A stretch of 8,306 nt of DNA from Actinomycetes bacterium (GCA_021807965.1 JAKBCI010000058.1:1-8306), one strand, 5' to 3'; positions 1 through 6,062 are shown, numbered from the stretch's first letter. Notes: generated by a model not told the origin, from the sequence alone. Numbers and translations: made by a program.

Positions 1-1
1 C

Positions 2-106
2 AAGAAGGCCGCCGCCAAGAAGGCTCCGGCCAAGAAGGCTGTCGCCAAGAAGGCTCCGGCCAAGAAGGCCGCCGCCAAGAAGGCTCCGGCCAAGAAGGCC
101 GCTGCA
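2..106 (+). repeat. 15-bp in-frame tandem repeat coding the Lys/Ala tail
   Basis: Seven consecutive 15-base units, each beginning AAGAAGGC, fill 2-106. Two unit types alternate: one ending GCCGCC (codes KKAAA) and one ending TCCGGCC (codes KKAPA). The third unit is a variant coding KKAVA, and the seventh ends GCTGCA. The near identity of the third bases points to recent tandem duplication. The array may continue beyond the left edge, and copy number could vary between strains. Confidence 0.9.
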
Positions 107-115
107 AGGAAGTAG
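2..115 (+). CDS. hup: C-terminal tail of an HU-type, histone-like DNA-binding protein (5' truncated by window edge)
   Basis: Only the last 37 codons are visible, ending in TAG at 113-115. They encode seven lysine/alanine pentapeptides alternating between KKAAA, KKAPA and KKAVA, closing with RK. Tails of this kind follow the HU fold in actinobacterial HupB/HU proteins. They add non-specific, strongly basic DNA contacts to the nucleoid protein and resemble eukaryotic H1 tails. The HU core itself lies outside the window, so the family is inferred from the tail alone; other proteins with H1-like tails (a topoisomerase or ribosomal protein extension, for example) remain possible. The neighbouring convergent cofC supports hup, because in Mycobacterium tuberculosis hupB and the cofC homologue Rv2983 lie within a few genes of each other. 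Transcription would run into the palindrome at 137-177. Confidence 0.65.
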   Translation, partial: KKAAAKKAPAKKAVAKKAPAKKAAAKKAPAKKAAARK

Positions 116-127
116 CAGTCTGTTTGA

Positions 128-754
128 TTACGGGATAACCGACGAATGGGGGGCCATTGGCCCCCCATTCGTCGGTTCCGTGGTTAGGAGATCGGCCGGT
201 TCGTCTACGTCTATGCACCACGGGCTGTTGCGCACTACATTGAGCGTCAGCCCGAGACGCCGTGACTCGTTGGCGTGGGTGGTGGCCGATCCTGGTCCGT
301 ACTGGAAGACGAACGCCAGCCCGGTGGGTAGCGAGAGCACGTTGGTTCCGTCACCGCGGACGTCGGTCACGATGGTGATGTCGCGTTGTGAGTTAAAGGC
401 TCCCAATCCGTCCGGTTCGCGAAGGTCGCCGTGCACGATCGTTGCGCGCGATACGTCGTTGCCGAGATGTCGATACGCGTAGTCGACGGCGGCGTTGAGT
501 CCGCGTCTCGGCGAGCGCACGACGCGTGCGCCGCGTTGACGAGCGAAGCGTTCCACGTCGTCGGATTCACAGACGACGATCACCGGACGAGGAGCGCAAC
601 CAATGATCACTCGGTCTGCCAGCCGCTCTACGAGGGCGCTTACGTTCGGCGTACCCGCGCGGCGTAGTCGCGCTTTGCCAACGGCGAAAGACTTCAGCGG
701 TACTACGAACACGTGTGCGTCGTCCGCCGAAGCGCGGACCTCATCCGTATGCAT
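128..754 (-). CDS. cofC: 2-phospho-L-lactate / phosphoenolpyruvate guanylyltransferase (coenzyme F420 biosynthesis)
   Basis: CofC/FbiD family cytosolic nucleotidyltransferase. It joins GTP to 2-phospho-L-lactate (archaea) or phosphoenolpyruvate (shown for mycobacterial FbiD), giving the activated intermediate that CofD/FbiA attaches to the deazaflavin Fo. Visible family features, numbered from the ATG at 754, are the N-terminal VVPLKSFAVGKARL (17-30), GLNAAVDYA (85-93), HGDLREP (108-114, the usual 'D-L-P' metal/substrate loop), TDVRGDGTNVL (130-140), and the C-terminal DVDEPADL (182-189). The 208-residue length fits the family. The open frame continues upstream to 853, but that would overlap rnhB; ATG 754 starts shortly before the conserved first strand. 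No clear Shine-Dalgarno is seen. The last dozen or so codons lie in the palindrome at 137-177 and seem to be a non-conserved extension. Whether the substrate is PEP or phospholactate cannot be read from the sequence. Confidence 0.88.
   Translation of the reverse strand: MHTDEVRASADDAHVFVVPLKSFAVGKARLRRAGTPNVSALVERLADRVIIGCAPRPVIVVCESDDVERFARQRGARVVRSPRRGLNAAVDYAYRHLGNDVSRATIVHGDLREPDGLGAFNSQRDITIVTDVRGDGTNVLSLPTGLAFVFQYGPGSATTHANESRRLGLTLNVVRNSPWCIDVDEPADLLTTEPTNGGPMAPHSSVIP
137..177. terminator. Perfect 19-bp palindrome, probable bidirectional terminator between hup and cofC
   Basis: Bases 137-155 and 159-177 are exact reverse complements around the three-base loop ATT, with a core of six G opposite six C. 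The hairpin lies 22 bases after the hup stop, where a terminator for the plus strand is expected. No T-tract follows on either side, so if it terminates transcription it does so without the classic U-run, as many actinobacterial terminators appear to. On the minus strand it lies inside the last codons of cofC rather than after the stop. Confidence 0.7.
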
Positions 755-796
755 TAGTGGCCATGTTACGTTCGTCAGCGTGGAAGGTCGACGGAC
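755..796. promoter_or_regulatory. 42-bp divergent start region between cofC and rnhB
   Basis: This is the only non-coding DNA between the two divergent starts, so the core promoters must lie here or reach into the opposite gene. It holds the rnhB ribosome binding site GGAAGG at 782-787. I see no convincing -35/-10 pair for either direction. If the longer cofC frame (to 853) were used, the two genes would overlap head to head. Confidence 0.4.
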
Positions 797-1480
797 GTGA
801 CTGAGGAGCGAGACTGGCTCGAAGTGGAGCGTCCGCTGGTCGCCGAGGGGCACCGAGTGGTCGGACTCGACGAAGTTGGTCGCGGAGCGCTCGCCGGCCC
901 GGTGTTTGTCGGCGCAGTCGTCGTCGTTACCGATGAGCCACCGCCGCTAGGTCTGAATGACTCCAAGGTGTTGAGCATTCGCCGACGTGAGCAGCTGGTC
1001 GAACCCATCAAGGCGTGGTCGACGGAATGGTCGGTGGGAGAATCGACGGCCAATGAGGTCGACGCCTGGGGAATCCAGTGGGCAATCGCCCTCGCCGCGC
1101 AGCGCGCACTGGCGGCGTTGCGGGTGACTCCGTCGATCGCGCTGATCGATGGTCCCCATAATTTGCTTCATCCGGTGAGTAGAACGTTCGCTAGTGGCGA
1201 TCTCGACGACGGGTCCGGCGCCATGTGTCATCGTTGCCTGGTGCACGGTGATCGGACGAGTGCGACGATCGCGGCCGCCTCGGTAATGGCGAAGGTTCAA
1301 CGAGATCGGCTCATGGTTGAGTTGGGGAGCGAGTTCCCGCAGTACGGCTGGGCGACGAACAAGGGATACGGTTCACCATTGCATCTCGAAGCCCTGCGCC
1401 GTCTCGGGCCGACGCCGCTGCATCGAACCTCCTGGCGACTCCCGACTCAAATCGGTCATCGCGAGGGCGTCACGGATTAG
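797..1480 (+). CDS. rnhB: Ribonuclease HII
   Basis: Cytosolic endonuclease that cuts the RNA strand of RNA-DNA hybrids and starts removal of misincorporated ribonucleotides. All hallmark motifs are present: GLDEVGRGALAGPV (23-36) with catalytic D25 and E26, the LNDSK loop (53-57), ALIDG (115-119) with D118, HGD (150-152) with D152 as fourth acidic residue, AAASVMAKVQRD (159-170), and NKGYGS...H (188-196) followed by GPTPLHRTSW. The GTG start at 797 is preceded by GGAAGG (782-787), nine bases away. Two features differ from E. coli RNase HII: HGD replaces KGD, and the loop between D118 and D152 is about 16 residues longer and carries a Cys-x2-Cys (C144, C147). The 227-residue length is slightly above the usual 200-215 because of this insert. 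The gene is divergent from cofC with a 42-base gap; no co-directional gene follows. Confidence 0.95.
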   Translation: MTEERDWLEVERPLVAEGHRVVGLDEVGRGALAGPVFVGAVVVVTDEPPPLGLNDSKVLSIRRREQLVEPIKAWSTEWSVGESTANEVDAWGIQWAIALAAQRALAALRVTPSIALIDGPHNLLHPVSRTFASGDLDDGSGAMCHRCLVHGDRTSATIAAASVMAKVQRDRLMVELGSEFPQYGWATNKGYGSPLHLEALRRLGPTPLHRTSWRLPTQIGHREGVTD

Positions 1481-1679
1481 CGCGTTACGAGTTGAAGTTC
1501 TGAGCCACTTTCGCCGTGCGTCGAGTGTTTCGATCACGCGGGGGGCGGGATTCTTTGCGCGACTGGAGTCATGATTCGGGCGATCAATAGGCCTGGACCC
1601 TGTGCCCGATGAAATGGACTGGTCATCAACGTTCTCAACGACGACTCGAGGGAGTCGCCGCGAGCAGTATCTCAACGTT

Positions 1680-1721
1680 GGCGACTTGCCGGTCCCCTCG
1701 ATTGGCGACAGGCAAGTCGCC
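1680..1721. repeat. Inverted repeat with 11-bp arms, possible terminator
   Basis: GGCGACTTGCC (1680-1690) is the exact reverse complement of GGCAAGTCGCC (1711-1721), with a 20-base spacer. It lies 200 bases after the rnhB stop and has no T-tract. It could be a distal terminator, a protein-binding site or an element end. Confidence 0.45.
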
Positions 1722-1770
1722 GGGCCGCCGGCCTCACGGTGCCCGTCGTTCGCTGGGAACGAGCGACGAT

Positions 1771-1798
1771 CACGTCCCGTCAAGTGGTGTAGGGGCAA
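1771..1798. repeat. Candidate terminal inverted repeat of an IS256-family element
   Basis: The stretch contains GTCAAGTGGTGTAGGGG (1780-1796; on the minus strand, ..CTACACCACTTGAC). From memory, ends of many actinobacterial IS256-family elements carry an AAGTGGTGTA-like core, and this copy lies downstream of the transposase remnant in the expected outward orientation. The opposite end is missing, so neither the inverted match nor a target duplication can be checked within the window. Confidence 0.35.
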
Positions 1799-1826
1799 CC
1801 TTCGGCTGAACGAGATCGTAGACGGT

Positions 1827-1842
1827 CGCGCGTCCACGCGCG
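1827..1842 (-). terminator. CG-rich hairpin after the DUF3024-like gene
   Basis: CGCGCG (1827-1832) and CGCGCG (1837-1842) are separated by four bases, giving a short, very stable stem that starts about ten bases after the TAG of the minus-strand gene at 1853. There is no T-run. Because CGCGCG is self-complementary, alternating CG repeats could also produce this by chance. Confidence 0.35.
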
Positions 1843-1852
1843 CAACGGCGAT

Positions 1853-2158
1853 CTAACCCCAGAAGAATCCGCTGAGATCGTCGCGTAGTTCGCTGAGGAT
1901 GACGTCCAAGGGCTGGTGCTCGGCGACGTCGAAGAACGTCTCCCACGCGCCGTCGGGTGAGCGCACCTGCAGGGTCCAGGTGTCGTCGTCGTGGCGAACG
2001 AGCATGGCGAGCTCTTCGACGTGCGAGGTGGCAAAGGGCCTCGTGAAGGTCTCGGTGATGATGAGCTGACCATCGCCTTCGAGGACCGCCAGAACCCCCG
2101 GTCGCGTGGGTCGGACCTCGCCGAGCAGAGCCTCGAGTTGGCGAGCGGCCTCGTGCAC
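1853..2158 (-). CDS. Small DUF3024-like protein, function unknown
   Basis: A 101-residue acidic protein. The centre and C-terminus fit the pattern I associate with DUF3024: a strand containing WTLQVRSPDGAWETF (68-82), then a helix with LDVILSELRDD (87-97) and the characteristic C-terminal FFWG. The N-terminal half has a helix (HEAARQLEALLG) and a hydrophobic strand (GQLIITETFTRP). There is no signal peptide or membrane segment. Codon use is strongly GC3-biased, as in a genuine gene. The proposed start is GTG at 2158. It is in the same frame as the transposase fragment upstream, three codons after that gene's TAG; a GAGGA motif lies about 14 bases upstream, rather far for a ribosome binding site. 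It may therefore be translationally coupled to the transposase, and it may be an IS passenger gene. The family has no known function, and the assignment is by eye. Confidence 0.65.
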   Translation of the reverse strand: MHEAARQLEALLGEVRPTRPGVLAVLEGDGQLIITETFTRPFATSHVEELAMLVRHDDDTWTLQVRSPDGAWETFFDVAEHQPLDVILSELRDDLSGFFWG

Positions 2159-2167
2159 GAGACGAGG

Positions 2168-2570
2168 CTAGGTCCTCAACTCGCGCGGCGCCTCTTGATC
2201 GCGGGGGGTCGCGGCGAGAGCGCTCGTGCGCTTGAGCAGGGCCATCGAGGTCTCGGAGAGATAGCGACGCTCGGCCACCTGCCACTCGTCGTGGAACTCG
2301 AGCACGACGGCGGTGACGAGGCGGCTGACCGCCTCGTCGTCGGGAAAGACCCCGACCACGTCGCTGCGACGCTTGATCTCGCGGTTCAGGCGTTCCAGGG
2401 GGTTGGTTGACCAGATCTTTCGCCAGTGGGCTTCGGGGAAGTGGGTGAAGGCGAGCAGGTCCTCCCTCGCTCCAGCGAGCATGTCGGCAACGTCGGGGAA
2501 CTGGCCCGCGAGGGTCTCGGTGATGCGCTCGAACTGGCTCGAGTGAATCGGCCTGGGCAAGGGTGCCTGT
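2168..2570 (-). pseudogene. IS256-family transposase, C-terminal fragment
   Basis: The reading frame ending in TAG (2168-2170) gives the typical end of an IS256-type DDE transposase: [58 protein letters not shown] and [15 protein letters not shown]. The glutamate of NPLER is the third residue of the DDE catalytic triad. The first two aspartates, and roughly the N-terminal two thirds of a usual ~400-residue protein, are missing. Homology in this frame stops near 2533. In the next frame over, 2547-2564 reads TLAQAD, which resembles the sequence expected just upstream (..AQPDA..), suggesting a frameshift at about 2541-2548 before the truncation. Beyond about 2575 the DNA switches to an unrelated plus-strand repeat-protein fragment. 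The remnant cannot make an active transposase. Confidence 0.88.
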
Positions 2571-2605
2571 GCCGTTGCGGTGCAGGTTCGACAGAGTCTT
2601 TCGAT

Positions 2606-2900
2606 GCGAGCAGCCCCGATAGCGCAAGCCCCTCTCTACGCCACGAGCGCGAACGGCTACGTCGGAACCCCCATCGCCCTGTCCACGTCGGGTGGTTCGG
2701 GTTCGGGCGCCGTTAGTGACGCGGTGTCCATCGCCGGCAGCGCGAGTTGCTCGGTGACCAGTGGCGTCTTGAGTGCATCGAGTGTCGGCACCTGCTTGGT
2801 CGCGGCGACCAAGGCCGGTGACGCGACGTACCTTGCCGTCACCTCCGACGCCACGACGGTTTCGTTCACCTACCGTCCGGCCACCGCGCCGCTGGCGATC
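2606..2900 (+). pseudogene. Orphan Ig-like repeat from a large extracellular surface protein
   Basis: One complete repeat is recognisable: [20 protein letters not shown], then TSGGSGSGAVS, an ASCSVTSGVLSASSVGTCLV stretch, and ATKAGDATYLAVTSDATTVS ending in F-T-Y. The second repeat starts with APLAI 86 residues after the first APL and is then lost. Tandem domains of this type (G-T-P-l-x-L-x-x-S-G-G-S-G-x-G ... C-x-V-x-x-G-x-L ... G-T-C-x-V-x-A-t-K-a-g-D-x-x-Y) occur in long secreted adhesin-like proteins of actinobacteria; the two cysteines, 15 residues apart, probably pair. There is no signal peptide, no anchoring domain and no plausible start; the GTG at 2580 lies in the junction DNA. The frame stays open to 3200, but without recognisable repeat sequence after about 2900. 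I read it as a leftover of a much larger gene, cut on its 5' side by the IS remnant. Confidence 0.7.
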
Positions 2901-3549
2901 AGGATGAGTTCGCCAGTCTTCACCAGTCGCTCGACCGTGACGTCAGTCTTCGGTGCCTATTGTCTATGGTCAGCCCCGCATATCCAGCAGCGTTGGCGGA
3001 ACCAGGGTCGAGTTGCTTGTCGACAACGGTCGAGTCCTGTCGAAACGCGTGACGATCGCTGTCTCGGTATCTCGTGGTCGACACGTTCTCCCTCGTGTTT
3101 GCCCACGGTCAGCGCGCGCCGGTGCACATTATCCAGCGTTGGATCACCGCACGCACGACGCACGCCGGATACGCTTCGTCGCGTCAGGCTTCTCGATTGA
3201 CTTCATTGTGGCGCAGTGCCGCACGTGGCGTGCGACTGGACCCTAGGCGTGGGTGACCGAATGGTGACTGTCATCTCAGCCAGGCACTCGAAGTACTTCG
3301 GTCATTGCGGCAACGTGGAGCCATTGGGTCGTTGACGTCACGGTGTTCTCGAAACGCGGGCTAGTAAGGGCTAGGCGTCGGCGGCGCTTCTGGTGGCCGT
3401 GAGCGACGTCGACCCACGAGGCGTGACGGGTAGGACGAACGACCTCGGCGCCGCCTCATGACGAGGTGGTTCGTCCCACCGGACGCGACAAACCTCGCAG
3501 CCGAACCGTCCGCGAGTCGATAAGCGGCCGACGGCGCACCCGCGATTCA

Positions 3550-3563
3550 CGAATACGTATTCG
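3550..3563. repeat. Perfect 14-bp palindrome
   Basis: CGAATACGTATTCG equals its own reverse complement. It could be a dimeric regulator site, but it lies about 410 bases upstream of the nearest intact start and inside a possible decayed reading frame, so it may be accidental. Confidence 0.35.
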
Positions 3564-3933
3564 AGGCACTAGGCATCGCCAGATCCGGCGAGATCCTCGA
3601 GTACGAGTTCGACGGGTTTCGCCTCAGTCATCGGCGCGAGGACCGCACGCACCTATCGCCAGTTCCGTGACATCCACGCGGATGATGGGTCTGGCGCCGT
3701 TGGTTCGGCCGCGGGGCCGCCGTGGTTATGGAACGTTGCCGCGTCGTCAGTAGCGCCTCTCGCGAGACGGCTGTCGATGACCGCCACGCCGGGCTGCCCT
3801 ACTGTTTGACCAAGGGCGGTGCGCGACGCGTGCAGCGAGGAAACCTGAACCCCCGTCTTGTTCCTCGACCACCGGCGAAACTTCGACCACACGCTCCTCC
3901 CGGTGTGGGGACCCAGTGGCCGACTATTCGTAC

Positions 3934-3975
3934 TTGACCGAGTAATTAGGTGCGAAAGAGTAAGATCGGGTAACT
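3934..3975 (+). promoter_or_regulatory. Possible promoter of the ABC ATPase gene, near-leaderless
   Basis: A TAAGAT hexamer at 3961-3966 fits the actinobacterial -10 consensus TANNNT. It ends nine bases before the ATG at 3976, so a transcript starting about seven bases after it would have almost no leader. There is no good Shine-Dalgarno before this ATG, which agrees with leaderless initiation. TTGACC at 3934-3939 resembles a -35 box, but its spacing to TAAGAT (21 bases) is too long for a standard sigma-70 promoter. Confidence 0.35.
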
Positions 3976-6009
3976 ATGTCTGCGCTGCTGTCGGTCAACA
4001 ATCTCCGCGTCCAGTTTTCAACGCGCAATGCCTTCGTTACTGCGGTTGACGACTTCTCGGTCACCATAGAACCCGGCGAGAGCGTGGGGTTGGTGGGTGA
4101 ATCCGGGTGCGGCAAGACGACGACCGGACTATCGATTATGCGATTGCTGCCCGGCAACGGCAAGATCGCCGAAGGGTCGATCGTGCTCGACGGCGTCGAG
4201 CTGACGTCCCTGAGCGAGAAGCAGATGCAAGATCAACGCGGTCGAACGGTGGCGCTGATTCCCCAAGATCCGATGAGTTCGCTCAACCCCACCACCAAGA
4301 TTGGCAAGCAGATTGGCGAGGGGCTGCGAATTCACCACGGCGCGTCCGAGGCTGACGCTCGCAAGCGAGCCCTTGAGGTGCTCGAGATGGTCGAGATGCC
4401 ACGGCCGTCGGAGCGCCTCGACCAGTATCCCTTCGAGCTCTCAGGAGGCTTGCGTCAACGCGTCATCATCGCGATGGGTCTGGTCAACAACCCCAAACTG
4501 CTCATCGCGGACGAGCCAACGACGGCGCTTGACGTCACCATCCAAGCGCAGATCCTGGACCTCATCGACAACCTGCGTACGACCCTCAACATGAGTGTGC
4601 TTCTCATCACTCACGACATGGGCGTCATCGCCGGCCGAACGGATCGCGTGATCGTGATGTACGGCGGCAAAGTCGCCGAGCGCGCCACGACCGAGGAACT
4701 TTTCGGTCACATGCGACACCCCTACAGCCAGGCACTGCTGGCGTCCATGCCGAACCTGGAGAACACATCGAAGCATGAGCTGTCCTCGATCGCCGGAGTT
4801 CCGCCGGATCTCAGCCAGGAGATCGTGGGCTGTCGGTTCGCGCCGCGCTGTGCCTTCGCCCAAGACCGCTGTCGCAACGAAGAGCCGGTGTTGACCGGTG
4901 ACGGTGTTCACCAGTACGCGTGCTTCTACCCGGTGAGTGGTCCGCGGCCGGTGGTGATTCGATCCGCTGCGTTGGCGGCCGAGATGTCGGAGCATCGAGA
5001 ACTGGTCCGGGTCGAGCATTTGGTGAAGGAGTTCCCGATTACGGCGGGACTCATTCGCCACCGCGTCAACGCCGTGCACGCCGTTTCCGACGTGAGTTTT
5101 TCGATCAACGAGGGCGAGACGTTCGGATTGGTCGGAGAATCGGGTTGCGGCAAGACGACGATCGGGCGGATGTTGGTCGGTATCGAGTCTCTCACGGCCG
5201 GGCGGATCTACTTCGATGACAAGCTCACGAGCTCGCATAAGAAAAAGTTGTCCCTCGAGGACCATCGTCAACGTCAGATGATGTTCCAAGATCCGTATTC
5301 ATCGCTCAATCCGCGCATGAAGGTCAACGAGATCGTCGCCGAACCACTGCACGTACAAAAAGTGGGTACGAAGGCCGATCGCCAGCGCCGGGTATTCGAG
5401 TTGCTCGAGGTCGTCGGCCTCTCGGAAGGCGCCGCCGACCGCTATCCGCACGAGTTCTCGGGTGGGCAGCGCCAGCGCATTGGCCTCGCGAGAGCGCTGG
5501 CGCTGAATCCACGCCTCATCGTCGCGGACGAACCAGTGTCCGCGCTCGACGTGTCCATCCAGGCTCAAATCCTGAACCTGATGAAGGGTCTCCAGAGCGA
5601 ACACCACTTGACCTATATGTTCGTGAGCCACGACCTGGCCGTCGTCTACTACATGGCCGACACGATTGGCGTCATGTACCTCGGCAAGATCGTGGAGATT
5701 GGGGACGCGGAGAGCGTGTTTCGCACGCCGGCTCACCCCTATACGCAGGGCCTGCTTGACTCGGTGCCGATTCCGAACCCGATCGAGGCCCGTAGCCGGC
5801 GGGGTATCCAGGTGCGCGGGGAGCTTCCGTCACCGATCAATCCGCCGTCGGGATGTCGTTTCCGAACGAGGTGCCCGAGGGCTCAGGACGTGTGCGCCAA
5901 CGTAGAGCCACCGATGGAAGTCTTTGGTCCCCGTCACGAGGCCGCTTGTCACTTTCCCCTCCATCCGGTGAGTGGCGCGGCGTCGGTGGGTGGGGTGACC
6001 GTCAAGTAA
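3976..6009 (+). CDS. Fused dipeptide/oligopeptide ABC transporter ATPase (DppD-DppF fusion)
   Basis: A 677-residue cytoplasmic ATPase that would power a peptide importer with both nucleotide-binding domains on one chain. NBD1 has Walker A GESGCGKT (41-48), Q-loop Q97, signature LSGGLRQR (155-162), Walker B LLIADEP (175-181) with E180, D-loop TALD (183-186) and switch H213. NBD2 has Walker A GESGCGKT (387-394), Q438, FSGGQRQR (494-501), LIVADEP (514-520) and H552. Both ATPase sites look complete. Each NBD is followed by the oligopeptide-ABC C-terminal domain, with cysteines C286, C292, C299, C316 and C627, C633, C640, C658. That pattern is thought to bind an iron-sulfur cluster in some family members. 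The linker (about 320-340) includes an in-frame ATG (M337) marking the probable start of the ancestral dppF. DppD/OppD and DppF/OppF are usually separate proteins, but fusions of this type are known (YejF, for example). The gene is convergent with the binding-protein gene. Dipeptides or oligopeptides are the likeliest substrates, though nickel or other solutes cannot be excluded. Confidence 0.93.
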   Translation: MSALLSVNNLRVQFSTRNAFVTAVDDFSVTIEPGESVGLVGESGCGKTTTGLSIMRLLPGNGKIAEGSIVLDGVELTSLSEKQMQDQRGRTVALIPQDPMSSLNPTTKIGKQIGEGLRIHHGASEADARKRALEVLEMVEMPRPSERLDQYPFELSGGLRQRVIIAMGLVNNPKLLIADEPTTALDVTIQAQILDLIDNLRTTLNMSVLLITHDMGVIAGRTDRVIVMYGGKVAERATTEELFGHMRHPYSQALLASMPNLENTSKHELSSIAGVPPDLSQEIVGCRFAPRCAFAQDRCRNEEPVLTGDGVHQYACFYPVSGPRPVVIRSAALAAEMSEHRELVRVEHLVKEFPITAGLIRHRVNAVHAVSDVSFSINEGETFGLVGESGCGKTTIGRMLVGIESLTAGRIYFDDKLTSSHKKKLSLEDHRQRQMMFQDPYSSLNPRMKVNEIVAEPLHVQKVGTKADRQRRVFELLEVVGLSEGAADRYPHEFSGGQRQRIGLARALALNPRLIVADEPVSALDVSIQAQILNLMKGLQSEHHLTYMFVSHDLAVVYYMADTIGVMYLGKIVEIGDAESVFRTPAHPYTQGLLDSVPIPNPIEARSRRGIQVRGELPSPINPPSGCRFRTRCPRAQDVCANVEPPMEVFGPRHEAACHFPLHPVSGAASVGGVTVK

Positions 6010-6034
6010 CGCCCGCTTAAACCGATCGCGATTG

Positions 6035-6060
6035 ACCCGTTCGGAGGTCACGAATCGGGT
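6035..6060. terminator. Imperfect hairpin between the convergent transporter genes
   Basis: ACCCG-TTCG (6035-6043 including a T) pairs with CGAATCGGGT (6051-6060): nine base pairs, one bulged base and a seven-base loop. It lies in the 53-base gap between the ATPase stop and the binding-protein stop and could serve both strands. No T-tract is present, so its strength is uncertain. Confidence 0.4.
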
Positions 6061-6062
6061 GC

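Larger units (their letters stand above)
1481..1852. other. Gene-poor stretch downstream of rnhB with several hairpins
   Basis: No open frame here has a recognisable product; the long minus-strand frame spanning 1373-1837 is mostly antisense to rnhB and low-complexity arginine-rich. The stretch contains a six-base-stem hairpin (CGACTC/GAGTCG, 1642-1657), the larger inverted repeat at 1680-1721, repeated CTCAACG words (1634-1640 and 1671-1677), a candidate IS terminal sequence near 1771-1798, and a CG-rich hairpin just after the DUF3024-like gene (1827-1842). Confidence 0.6.
2901..3975. other. About 1.1 kb without a convincing gene; apparently decayed DNA
   Basis: No frame on either strand gives a recognisable protein of useful length. 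Short coding-like stretches occur in shifting frames. From ATG 3458 a stretch reads MTRWFVPPDATNLAAEPSAS before TAA at 3521. The same frame continues with IHEYVFEALGIARSGEILEY (3545-3604) to a TGA near 3668, while frame 3 carries TYRQFRDIHADDG (3651-3689) and stays open to about 3810. This could be a decayed gene with a stop and a frameshift, but I do not recognise the family. Two perfect palindromes lie at 3289-3300 and 3550-3563. No tRNA or CRISPR was seen. The 3' end probably holds the promoter of the ATPase gene. Confidence 0.55.

Noticed and set aside
2..106. The 15-bp repeats as a CRISPR or VNTR-type non-coding array
   Set aside because: The repeats are contiguous without spacers, stay in frame, and encode a typical Lys/Ala tail followed by a stop codon.
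755..853. 33-codon N-terminal extension of cofC to the upstream start at 853
   Set aside because: It would overlap the start of rnhB and add residues before the conserved first strand that the CofC family lacks; ATG 754 gives the usual length.
1373..1837. 154-residue minus-strand frame downstream of rnhB
   Set aside because: It partly overlaps rnhB, has an Arg/Ser-rich composition without recognisable domains, and spans several hairpins.
1770..2627. 285-residue minus-strand open frame
   Set aside because: It is a frame-shifted shadow of the IS256 transposase fragment and the DUF3024-like gene, rich in Arg and Pro and without a recognisable domain; only a few codons near 2547-2564 may be true transposase remnants after a frameshift.
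3653..3892. Minus-strand 79-residue frame in the gene-poor stretch
   Set aside because: There is no recognisable domain, and composition and codon use look like chance.
4441..5289. 282-residue open frame antisense to the ABC ATPase gene
   Set aside because: The sense strand carries all ABC motifs; the antisense frame is His/Arg-rich and matches nothing recognisable, as expected for GC-rich shadows.
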